Source of the DNA: JASHVB01 sp049522565
GTDB taxonomy: Bacteria > Pseudomonadota > Alphaproteobacteria > Acetobacterales > Acetobacteraceae
DNA: 24,885 nucleotides
NCBI GenBank assembly: GCA_049522565.1
Contig: JBEKNT010000041.1
Location: 1-24,885, forward strand
Reading direction: 5' to 3'
Made by a program: the position numbers and the translations under genes. Every line of letters starts with the position of its first letter. Position 1 is the stretch's first letter. Positions 1 to 6,806 of this stretch are shown piece after piece. Below the pieces are notes generated by a model. It made no database searches and was not told the DNA's origin. It was given only the letters and a program-made list of their open reading frames with translations.

Positions 1-1
1 C

Positions 2-733
2 GTCGGCGCGATTCCGGCGCTGTTCCTGCCGCCGTTGTCCGAAAGCCTGCGCATCCTGGTGACCGACTGGCCGGCCTACGCATCGGCGTTATGGGTCACC
101 CTGCGCGAGGTGTGCGTCGCCCTGCTGCTGGTGTGCTGCGGGGGCATTCTCGGCGGCGCGGTGCTGGGCAGCGTCCCGGCGCTGCGCGCGCTGCTGCTGC
201 CCGTGGCATCCAGCCTCTTCGCGGTGCCGATCGTGATCGTCTATCCGATCCTGACGGTATGGTTCGGCATCGGACCGGCATCGAAAATCGCCTTTGCCAC
301 GCTTGGCGGTTTCTTTCCCACGTTGCTGGCGACGGCGGCCGGCATCCGGACGATCGACCCGAACCTGTTGTTGGCAGCGCGCAGCATGGGCGCCAGCTTG
401 CCGCAACTCGTGGTGCGGGTGATTATTCCCGCCGCGATACCGACTGTGTTGGCGGGGCTGCGGCTCGGCGGCGTGCTGGCGATCGTCGGTGTCGTGGTGT
501 CGGAGATGCTGATCTCGGATGCCGGCATCGGCTATCTGGTGACGAGCTATCGCACGGTGCTGGACAGTCCGCACGTCTTTGCCGCGGTGCTGCTGATCGT
601 GCTGGTGACGCTGTTATTCGACACGCTGGCGCGTTGGCTGGAGTACCGCGCCGCCGCCTGGCAGCCGCAATCGCGCCGCGGCTGGCGGCGGGCGCCGCGT
701 GGCGCGGCGGACGACGTAACGGCGGTGACCTGA
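2..733 (+). CDS. ABC transporter permease, SsuC/TauC type (5' end outside window)
   Basis: Inner-membrane permease subunit of a binding-protein-dependent importer of the nitrate/sulfonate/taurine/thiamine-precursor type. The frame is open to the left edge, so the N-terminus is missing; a TTG at 35 is only an internal codon. Several hydrophobic segments are visible (for example around bases 100-190, 200-280 and 460-520, and a last one near 570-620). The cytoplasmic EAA-type loop is clear at about 376-500: AARSMGASLPQL followed by PAAIPTVLAGLRLG, which docks on the ATPase. The C-terminus is Arg-rich. The methyltransferase gene follows after 24 bases, so the two are probably co-transcribed. The matching ATPase and binding protein are not in the window. 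The substrate cannot be read from the sequence. Family assignment is secure; the substrate class is inference. Confidence 0.88.
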   Translation, partial: VGAIPALFLPPLSESLRILVTDWPAYASALWVTLREVCVALLLVCCGGILGGAVLGSVPALRALLLPVASSLFAVPIVIVYPILTVWFGIGPASKIAFATLGGFFPTLLATAAGIRTIDPNLLLAARSMGASLPQLVVRVIIPAAIPTVLAGLRLGGVLAIVGVVVSEMLISDAGIGYLVTSYRTVLDSPHVFAAVLLIVLVTLLFDTLARWLEYRAAAWQPQSRRGWRRAPRGAADDVTAVT

Positions 734-757
734 CAAGTCGCATAGGAGACGAAGCGC

Positions 758-1801
758 ATGGCCTATCCCACGCATCTGCTGCCGACCACCGTCGTCGGCA
801 GTTATCCGCAGCCGGACTGGCTGGTTGATCGCGCAACGCTGCACGCGCATGGCGTGCCGCGCACCCATGCGCATGACATGTGGCGCATTGCCGAGCCCTG
901 GCTGGAACAGGCACAGGACGACGCAACGATCCTGGCGATTCGCGCGATGGAGCAGGCGGGCATCGATATCATAACCGATGGGGAAGAACGGCGAGAGAGC
1001 TACTCGAACCGGTTTGCCCTGGCGCTGGAAGGGATCGACGCGGAGCACCCGGGCTCGGTGCCGGCGCGTGGTGGGCGGATGACGCCGGTACCGCGCGTGG
1101 TGGGCAAGATCCGCCGCCGTGGGCCGGTGGAAGTGCGCGATGTCGAATTCCTGCTGCGCAATACCGATCGCGCAACGAAGATCACGCTGCCCGGACCGTT
1201 CACCTTGTCGCAACAGGCGCAGAACGCGTTCTATGCGGACGACGAGGAGATGGCGATGGACTACGCCGTCGCCGTCAACGAAGAACTGCGCGCGCTGAAG
1301 GCGACCGGCGTGGACGTGGTGCAACTCGATGAGCCTTGGGTGCGCACCTCGCCGGACAAGGCGACGCGCTACGGCCTGCGTGCGATCAACCGCGCGCTGG
1401 AGGGCATCGAAGGCCCGACCGTCGTGCATCTGTGCTTCGGCTATGCCGCGGTGGTGTCGGACGCCAAGCCGAGCGGCTACAGCTTTCTGCCGCAGCTTGC
1501 CGATACGGTGGCGCAGCAGATTTCCATCGAGGCGGCGCAACCGAAGCTCGATCTCGGCGTGCTGCGGGACCTGGCGGGCAAGCAGATCATGCTGGGCGTG
1601 CTGGACCTCGGTGATCCGGCGGTGGAGACGGCAGAACAGGTCGCCGGACGCATTCGCGCCGGGCTGCGGTATGTCGCGCCGGAGCGCCTGATCCCGGCGC
1701 CGGATTGCGGCATGAAATACCTGCCGCGCGAGACCGCGTTCGGCAAGCTGCGGGCACTGGCGGAGGGGGCCGCGATCGTGCGGCGCGAGTTGGCGGGGTA
1801 A
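758..1801 (+). CDS. Stand-alone MetE C-terminal-like (cobalamin-independent methionine synthase II family) methyltransferase
   Basis: This 347-residue TIM-barrel protein matches the C-terminal catalytic half of MetE and lacks the N-terminal half of full-length MetE (about 750 residues). It begins with the family signature LPTTVVGSYPQP. The expected zinc ligands are present: His224 and Cys226 in HLCFGY, Glu258, and Cys317 in PDCGMK. VVQLDEPWV and DIITDGEERRESY are further conserved blocks. The ATG is preceded by AGGAG at a suitable distance. Known relatives transfer a methyl or alkyl group to or from a zinc-bound thiol. Many stand-alone copies lie in catabolic clusters rather than methionine loci, and no met gene is nearby here. 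Methionine synthesis is therefore possible but not favoured; a thiol alkyl transfer on a catabolic substrate is equally likely. It sits just downstream of an importer permease. Confidence 0.88.
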   Translation: MAYPTHLLPTTVVGSYPQPDWLVDRATLHAHGVPRTHAHDMWRIAEPWLEQAQDDATILAIRAMEQAGIDIITDGEERRESYSNRFALALEGIDAEHPGSVPARGGRMTPVPRVVGKIRRRGPVEVRDVEFLLRNTDRATKITLPGPFTLSQQAQNAFYADDEEMAMDYAVAVNEELRALKATGVDVVQLDEPWVRTSPDKATRYGLRAINRALEGIEGPTVVHLCFGYAAVVSDAKPSGYSFLPQLADTVAQQISIEAAQPKLDLGVLRDLAGKQIMLGVLDLGDPAVETAEQVAGRIRAGLRYVAPERLIPAPDCGMKYLPRETAFGKLRALAEGAAIVRRELAG

Positions 1802-1842
1802 CTAAACGGTTAATCCACGACGCGGTTAACTAAACGGTTAGT
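1799..1842 (+). promoter_or_regulatory. Two direct copies of a TetR-like operator-type motif
   Basis: The 14-mer TAACTAAACGGTTA occurs at 1799-1812 and again at 1827-1840, spaced 28 bp start to start. The second copy extends into an inverted repeat, ACTAA-ACGG-TTAGT (1829-1842). The first has the same form with one mismatch (1801-1814). Short AT-containing palindromes of this shape are typical TetR-family operators. The placement is odd because the first copy includes the stop codon of the methyltransferase and the region lies between convergent genes. No TetR gene is in the window. Regulatory function is inference. Confidence 0.4.
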
Positions 1843-1878
1843 CCGCACGGGAGCCGCCGCCCAGCCGCCATACCCATC

Positions 1879-1996
1879 TGTCGTTGCGAGGAGCAGCGCG
1901 ACGAAGCAATCCCCGGCCTGAGGGGCCGCGGCCTGAGCGGTCGAGGATCGCTCATCATGCGGGGATTGCCGCGTTGCTGCGCGCCTCGCAATGACA
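1879..1996. repeat. Imperfect long inverted repeat, REP-like dispersed element
   Basis: Two 36-base arms at 1879-1914 and 1961-1996 pair with each other. The outer 12 bases (TGTCGTTGCGAG against CTCGCAATGACA) match except for one position. The inner GCAATCCCC/GGGGATTGC is perfect and the middle 15 bases are imperfect. The GTCATTGCGAGGAGC...GAAGCAATCC wording is that of a palindromic element found dispersed between genes in many bacterial genomes. It sits in the convergent gap, where a transcript could fold it into a long hairpin that may act as a terminator or 3' stabiliser. The 46 bases between the arms show no gene. Confidence 0.7.
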
Positions 1997-2040
1997 GGAG
2001 ACGGCCAACGGAAGGCAAATATTCGAGACAACGCCGGTCG

Positions 2041-2466
2041 TCAGACGCCCTCCAGCGGCGCCTTCGCGTCTTCGATCACCAGCCGGTGCTTGAACACCCA
2101 CCCGCCGTCCAACCGCACGAGCTGACAGTCATATCGCCCGGGCGGTCGCAGCACGCTGGTCCCGTCGCGCGTCATGATGGTCACCAGGTAGCAGGTCGCA
2201 TGCGCCCGATCGCCGTCCAATCGCACCGCCAGGTTGGACAGCACATGGCGCAGTTGCGTGCCGTTCTCGCGCAATCGGGCGAATCGCGTGGCAAACGCCC
2301 GAATACCGTCGTGGCCGAGATAGACGCCGACGACCGGGCTTTCCAACGAGCCGTCCTCGGCGAAGCAGCCGACGATGGTTTCGACATCGCCGGCGTCCAG
2401 CGCCGTGACATAGCGCACGAACAGATCGTTGATTGCCAGTCGGTCTTCCAGCGCTTGCAGGTCCAC
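2041..2466 (-). CDS. SnoaL-like / nuclear transport factor 2 fold protein
   Basis: Small single-domain protein of about 141 residues in the NTF2-like cone-shaped fold. The opening LEDRLAINDLFVRYVTALD, then VETIVGCFAEDGSLESP, and the later GRYDCQLVRLDGGWVFKHR with I-E-D near the end are the usual SnoaL_4 landmarks. The frame extends further upstream, but that part lies inside the preceding monooxygenase gene and is not NTF2-like. I therefore chose a GTG at 2466, five bases after that gene's stop, where translational coupling is likely; no strong RBS is visible. Family members are isomerases, dehydratases, hydroxylase partners or ring-hydroxylating beta-like subunits. The linkage to an LLM monooxygenase suggests work on the same substrate. 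The exact reaction is unknown. Confidence 0.75.
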   Translation of the reverse strand: MDLQALEDRLAINDLFVRYVTALDAGDVETIVGCFAEDGSLESPVVGVYLGHDGIRAFATRFARLRENGTQLRHVLSNLAVRLDGDRAHATCYLVTIMTRDGTSVLRPPGRYDCQLVRLDGGWVFKHRLVIEDAKAPLEGV

Positions 2467-2471
2467 CGCGG

Positions 2472-3629
2472 CTACTCGGCCGCGGCGCGACGCGCCTTCC
2501 GGCGATCGATCTCCGCCTGCACCGCCGCGGCGGACTGGCCGGTGAACTCCGCATGGTGTGCCTTGGCATAGTCGTAACTCTCGCGCCGCCATTCGCGCGA
2601 GCGTTGGAAGTGCGGGTGCACGTAACGCGCCATCAGCTCGTAGTGCCGCTTCGTCGCTTCCCAGTCCGCCCAGTTCTGTGCCAGCTCCATGATGACGCCG
2701 AAGCCGCCGGTGCCTTGCAGCAACCGCTCGATAAAGGCGATCGCGTCGTCCGGCGTGCCGATGCAGGCGGTACCGCTATCGACGAACCAGTGATGCGGAT
2801 CCTCGATGCCCGCCGGCACGATCGGGAAGGTCGCGACATCGTCGAAATAGTCGCGAAAGTTCGTCAGGCCGAATTTGACATTCTCCTGCGCCTTCTCGCG
2901 GGTTTCCGCCACATGCAGCAGCGTCACCAGCCGCCAGTTGCGGCGATCCGCCACATGCCCATTCAGCCGCGCTTGCTCTTCGTACAGCGCCCAGTTCTCC
3001 ACGTGATGGGTCATCGCATCGGTGCTGGTGCCGCCGATCGACAGCATGCCGATGCCGTGCCGTCCGGCCGCCAGCGCACCGGACGGCGAGCGCGCCGCCG
3101 CCACCGCCAGCTCCATCATCGGCTGCGAGTAGCAGGGCAGTTGCAGCCGCGCGTCCTGCAGGTCGAACCAGTCGCTCTTGCGCGTCACGCTTTCGCCGCG
3201 CATCAGCGCGATCTGGATGTCCAGCGATTCGTTCATCCGCCGCCGCTGGTCCGCCGGGTCGATACCGATCTTCTTCGCGTCATGCACCAGAGAACCAGGT
3301 CCGACGCCGAACATCGCCCGTCCGCGCGTCATGTGATCGAGCTGCACCATCCGGTCGGCCAGCATGAACGGATTATGGTACGGCAGTGACACGACGCCGG
3401 TACCAAGCCGGATGTGCCGCGTGCGCTCGGCCGCGGCGGCGATGAACAGCTCGGGCGAGGCGATGATCTCGAAGCCACCGGAATGGTGCTCGCCGATCCA
3501 CGCCTCGTGGTAGTTCAGCCGGTCGAGATGCTCCAGCAGCTCCATGTCGCGCTGCATCGCGAGCGTGGGGTTTTCCTCCAGGCTGTGGAACGGCGCGAGG
3601 AAGATGCCGCTGCGCAGATAATCGCCCAT
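2472..3629 (-). CDS. LLM-class flavin-dependent monooxygenase (LimB/luciferase-like)
   Basis: A 385-residue bacterial-luciferase-like TIM-barrel oxidoreductase. The N-terminal FLAPFH, EENPTLAMQRD, AWIGEHHSGG and ASPELFIAAAAERT, then LGTGVVSLPYHNP and RGRAMFGVGPGS, match the limonene/alkanal-type monooxygenase subgroup closely. These enzymes use reduced FMN, supplied by a separate reductase, and O2 to hydroxylate, epoxidise or Baeyer-Villiger-oxidise hydrophobic substrates in the cytoplasm. No flavin reductase gene is in the window. The ATG at 3629 lies just before the first conserved block; only a weak AGGA precedes it. The SnoaL-like gene follows almost immediately, and the two metallo-hydrolase genes lie upstream on the same strand, so these four probably form one transcriptional unit. 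The substrate is unassigned. Confidence 0.88.
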   Translation of the reverse strand: MGDYLRSGIFLAPFHSLEENPTLAMQRDMELLEHLDRLNYHEAWIGEHHSGGFEIIASPELFIAAAAERTRHIRLGTGVVSLPYHNPFMLADRMVQLDHMTRGRAMFGVGPGSLVHDAKKIGIDPADQRRRMNESLDIQIALMRGESVTRKSDWFDLQDARLQLPCYSQPMMELAVAAARSPSGALAAGRHGIGMLSIGGTSTDAMTHHVENWALYEEQARLNGHVADRRNWRLVTLLHVAETREKAQENVKFGLTNFRDYFDDVATFPIVPAGIEDPHHWFVDSGTACIGTPDDAIAFIERLLQGTGGFGVIMELAQNWADWEATKRHYELMARYVHPHFQRSREWRRESYDYAKAHHAEFTGQSAAAVQAEIDRRKARRAAAE

Positions 3630-3678
3630 GTCTGTCGGTCCTGTGTCCGGTTCAGGGTGCAGCCTAGCGCCGCGCGCG

Positions 3679-4533
3679 TCACACCGCCAACCGGTAGCTG
3701 TCGCCGTCGCGCACGATCCGCCCCGCGGTGGCGCCGGCGAAATGCGTGCCGATCACCAGCACCGGCGTGCCGGCGAGGCGTTCGAACATTGCTTCCCGTG
3801 TGCGGATACCCTGTGCCGGATCGCTGTCCGCCGTGGTGTCCCACTCCGGATGTGCGATCTGGCACGGGTGGTGCATGAAGTCGCCGGTGATCAGCGCTTC
3901 TTCCCCGCGCGAAACGATGCGCAGGCTGACATGGCCCGGCGTATGGCCGACGGTGGGGATCAGGCTGAGTTCGTCGCAGATGCGATGATCGGTCTCCACC
4001 AGTTGTGCGAGCCCGGCTTCGAGGATCGGCGTCACCGAATCGGCCAGGATAGGCTGCATGTCGGCGCGGGCGGTGTTGGTGCTCCAGTGCTCGTATTCGG
4101 CGCGGCCAACCAGATAGCGCGCCTGCGGGAAGGTCGGCACCCATTTGCCGTCGCGCTTCATCGTATTCCAGCCGACGTGATCGACGTGCAGATGGGTGCA
4201 CAGCACGGTGTCGATCGACTCGGGCGGGAAACCGGCGTCGGCGAGATCGGCGAGGAACGGGCCTTGCCGGTCGTTCCAATGCGGGATGCGGCGGTTCTGC
4301 TTGTCGTTGCCGAGGCAGGTATCGACGATGATACGCCTTGTCGGGGTTTCCACGATGAAGCTGTGAATGCTCATACGGAGGCGGCCGTTCTCGTCGGCGA
4401 AGTGCGGCTGCAACCAGGCGATCGGCTTGATAAGATCTGGCGTCGCCTGGGGCAGCAGGAAACGGCTGCCGCCGGTCACTTCGAGTTCGACGACCTTGGT
4501 CACGGTCACGTCGCCGATGCGCCATTTGGACAT
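3679..4533 (-). CDS. MBL-fold metallo-hydrolase, copy A
   Basis: Metallo-beta-lactamase-fold hydrolase of 284 residues. The dinuclear metal site is intact: THLHVDHVGW (HxHxDH), the later His in GHTPGH, the Asp in TGDFMHHP, and the C-terminal His in THFAGATAG. The start at 4533 is set by MSKWRIGDVTVTK, by a GGAGG seven bases upstream, and by the identical start of the neighbouring copy. A longer frame upstream has no family resemblance. The family includes lactonases, aryl- and alkyl-ester hydrolases and glyoxalase II-like thioesterases. A lactone or ester produced by the adjacent LLM monooxygenase is a reasonable, unproved substrate. It is a tandem paralogue of the next gene upstream and carries six extra residues (LIKPIA near residues 34-39). 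Confidence 0.88.
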   Translation of the reverse strand: MSKWRIGDVTVTKVVELEVTGGSRFLLPQATPDLIKPIAWLQPHFADENGRLRMSIHSFIVETPTRRIIVDTCLGNDKQNRRIPHWNDRQGPFLADLADAGFPPESIDTVLCTHLHVDHVGWNTMKRDGKWVPTFPQARYLVGRAEYEHWSTNTARADMQPILADSVTPILEAGLAQLVETDHRICDELSLIPTVGHTPGHVSLRIVSRGEEALITGDFMHHPCQIAHPEWDTTADSDPAQGIRTREAMFERLAGTPVLVIGTHFAGATAGRIVRDGDSYRLAV

Positions 4534-4658
4534 AGGGACCTCCGGTTGGAAACGGGCAGGATATCGCGGGTCGGCGTCATGCCGGCCCGCTGGCCCCGGC
4601 TTCGCCGTGAGGCCGACTTTCACGTAATCGGTTGCGGAATCCAAGTACCCCGACGCAA

Positions 4659-5495
4659 TCACATCGCAAACCGGTAGCTGTCACCATCGCGCATGATGCG
4701 CCCCGCGGTGGCGCCGGCGAAATGCGTAATAAGCACCAGCACGGGCCTGTCGGCGAGGCGCTCGAACATCTGCCACCGCGTGCGGCTGCCCTGCGCCGGA
4801 TCGCTGTCCGAGGTGAGGTCCCAATCCGGATGGGCGATCTGACACGGATGGTGCATGAAGTCACCGGTGATCAGCGCCTCTTCCCCGCGCGAGACGATGC
4901 GCACGCTGATATGGCCTGGCGTATGGCCGACGGTGGGGATCAGGTTGACCTCGTCACAGAGCTGGTGATCGGTTTCCACCAGATCGGCAAGGCCGGCATC
5001 GACGATCGGCGTCACCGAATCCGCCAACGCCTGCCGCGTGTCCGCGTGCGTGGTGTTGTCGCGCCAGTACTGGTACTCGCCGCGGCCAATCAGATAGCGC
5101 GCCTGCGGAAAGGTCGGCACCCACGTACCATCACGCAGCACGGTATTCCAGCCGACATGATCGGCATGCAGATGGGTACACACGACGGTGTCGATGGACT
5201 CGGGCGGAAAACCGGCGTCGGCGAGATCGGCGAGGAACGGACCTTGCCGGTCGTTCCAGTTCGGGACGAGGCGGTTCTGCTTGTCATTGCCGAGGCAGGT
5301 ATCGACGATGATGCGACGGCCGGGCGCCTCGACGACGAAGCTGTGAATGCTCAGGCGCAGGCATCCGTTCCCCGCGGTGAGGTGCGGTTGCAGCCAGTCG
5401 GGCGTGGCCTGCGGCAGCAGCAAACGGCTGCCGCCGGTCACCTCCTGTTCGACAATCTTGGTCACCGTCACGTCGCCAATGCGCCATTTGGACAT
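4659..5495 (-). CDS. MBL-fold metallo-hydrolase, copy B (tandem paralogue)
   Basis: 278-residue paralogue of the downstream metallo-hydrolase, aligning end to end. Both start MSKWRIGDVTVTK and both keep THLHxDHVGW, GHTPGH, ITGDFMHHPCQIAHP and THFAGATAGR. By eye roughly three quarters of positions are identical. Copy B lacks a six-residue segment present in A after LPQATPD. The metal ligands are complete, so it should be active. The ATG is preceded by GGAG at a somewhat long 12-base spacing. The 125-bp gap to copy A contains A's own RBS. The leader upstream of B carries a GGT/ACC triplet repeat. The duplication suggests either dosage or divergence towards two related substrates. Confidence 0.88.
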   Translation of the reverse strand: MSKWRIGDVTVTKIVEQEVTGGSRLLLPQATPDWLQPHLTAGNGCLRLSIHSFVVEAPGRRIIVDTCLGNDKQNRLVPNWNDRQGPFLADLADAGFPPESIDTVVCTHLHADHVGWNTVLRDGTWVPTFPQARYLIGRGEYQYWRDNTTHADTRQALADSVTPIVDAGLADLVETDHQLCDEVNLIPTVGHTPGHISVRIVSRGEEALITGDFMHHPCQIAHPDWDLTSDSDPAQGSRTRWQMFERLADRPVLVLITHFAGATAGRIMRDGDSYRFAM

Positions 5496-5514
5496 GAAGG
5501 GGCGGACTCCGTTT

Positions 5515-5532
5515 GGTGGTGGTGGTGGTGGT
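5515..5532. repeat. (GGT)6 triplet microsatellite
   Basis: Six perfect GGT copies followed by GGGG lie about 20 bases upstream of the minus-strand metallo-hydrolase start, between that gene and a divergent gene remnant. Short triplet tracts change length by slipped-strand replication. Here a change would alter the spacing of the leader or promoter rather than a reading frame. No coding use is likely. Confidence 0.85.
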
Positions 5533-5594
5533 GGGGAGGAGGATAGACTCCGAAAAAACCGGCGGCTACGGCACTCCCTCGCCCAGCGACGGTC

Positions 5595-6092
5595 TTAGAG
5601 TCTTGCAAATCTCCAGGACGCAGGCGCAGGCGACCATCAGCCGTGACCTGCCCGTGGAGGTGTTCGCCGCCGCCTTCCGCGACAACCTGACGCTTAACTA
5701 CCAGGGCATCCCCGGCGACCGCCTCATCCCAAAACCAGCAGTCCCTGCTGCGCGATCTGATCAACGTCTATGTCGGACGCACCCGCCCCGGCCATGCCAA
5801 TATCCGCCTCGACGAAGTGACGGCGCATCTGCACGAGACCTGGTTCGCCTGGATGGGAAACTGCGATGCGGCCAGCCCGTTCTATTACCGCATCCACAGC
5901 CCGGTGATCCTGATCGAGTTCGACCACCAGCGCGGCGTCGCGATCGACAACGATCAGCCGTCGCGCAACCACATCCATACCCTGGTGCGAACGCCACACG
6001 GCGACGACGACGGCAAGGACCTGCTGCGTCAACATTACGAACAGCACGACCACGTGCACCCGTCCTCGCCGCACCGCCAGGGTCTGGAATAA
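5595..6092 (+). pseudogene. DUF3500 protein remnant, 5'-truncated and frameshifted
   Basis: Only the C-terminal part of a DUF3500-type protein is present. Bases about 5600-5725 read, in one frame, AQATIS, then VFAAAFRDNLTLNYQGIPGDRL. From about 5727 the similarity continues in the next frame as QQSLLRDLINVYVGRTRPGH, then HLHETWFAWMG, FYYRIHSPVILIEFDHQ, NHIHTLVRTPHGDDDGKDLL and a stop at 6092. One extra base near 5724-5732 explains the switch. Full-length family members run to several hundred residues, and the missing N-terminal portion is not found upstream, where the divergent hydrolase gene and the GGT tract lie. Translation of the last 91 codons from an internal GTG at 5817 cannot be excluded but is unlikely to be functional. 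The family assignment is from memory of its conserved C-terminus. Confidence 0.72.
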
Positions 6093-6196
6093 CCCGCCCG
6101 GCCTGCGCCGCATCACTGCTCCCCGCGCAGCCACCTTGCCCCGATCCCCCGGCTCCCCCAGGATTGCACCCGTAAGCCCGGGGAAGGGAACGCCGC

Positions 6197-6802
6197 ATGG
6201 CCCTGCACATCGACTACTACGCCTCGCTGAACTCGCCGTGGACGCATCTGGGCGCGGCGCGCATCGAGGCGATGGCCATGGCGAACAACGCCAGCCTGCG
6301 CATTTTCCCGGTGGATTTCGGCACGATCTTCCCCGCGTCCGGCGGCCTGCCGTTGCCGAAGCGCGCACCGCAGCGCCAGGCCTACCGCCTGATGGAATTG
6401 CGCCGCTGGCGCGACTATCTCGGTATTCCGATCAACCTCCAGCCGAAGCATTTCCCATCGAGCGAGCAATTGTCGGCGTCTTGCGTGATTGCGTTGCGCG
6501 AGACGATGGGCGACCAGCCGGCCATCAAACTGGCGCATCGTGTGCTGAAAGCGGTGTGGCAGGATGAGCTGAACCCCGGCGACCCCGTCACGCTGGCAAC
6601 GCTGATCAAAGACGTCGGCCTCGATCCCGCTGCGGTCATGCAACGCGGCGCGGAGCCTCGCTGGGTGGAAATGCGCACGGCCGACACCCAGGCCGCGCTG
6701 GACCGCGGCGTGTTCGGCGCGCCCAGCTACGTGATTGGCGACGAAATTTTCTGGGGCCAGGACCGACTGCCGTTCGTCGAACGCCGGCTGGCGCGCGGCT
6801 GA
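6197..6802 (+). CDS. 2-hydroxychromene-2-carboxylate isomerase family protein (DsbA / kappa-GST fold)
   Basis: 201-residue protein of the DsbA-like family that includes 2-hydroxychromene-2-carboxylate isomerase and kappa-class glutathione transferases. YYASLNSPWTHLGAARIEAM places a Ser (Ser13) at the catalytic position that is Cys in DsbA. The later GVFGAPSYVIGDEIFWGQDR is the usual cis-Pro and C-terminal signature. In naphthalene-type pathways the enzyme performs a glutathione-dependent cis-trans isomerisation. Homologues in other catabolic clusters act on unknown substrates, and no other naphthalene gene is present here. A purine-rich GGGAAGGGAA lies before the ATG. It is the first gene of a four-gene operon; the next gene starts four bases after its stop. 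Confidence 0.88.
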   Translation: MALHIDYYASLNSPWTHLGAARIEAMAMANNASLRIFPVDFGTIFPASGGLPLPKRAPQRQAYRLMELRRWRDYLGIPINLQPKHFPSSEQLSASCVIALRETMGDQPAIKLAHRVLKAVWQDELNPGDPVTLATLIKDVGLDPAAVMQRGAEPRWVEMRTADTQAALDRGVFGAPSYVIGDEIFWGQDRLPFVERRLARG

Positions 6803-6806
6803 CGTC

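Noticed and set aside
1810..2031. Two short minus-strand frames in the convergent gap
   Set aside because: They run through the inverted repeat and have no family resemblance.
3515..4525. Minus-strand frame of 336 codons overlapping the LLM monooxygenase and hydrolase A
   Set aside because: It is a frame-shifted shadow of both genes; the true frames have intact family motifs.
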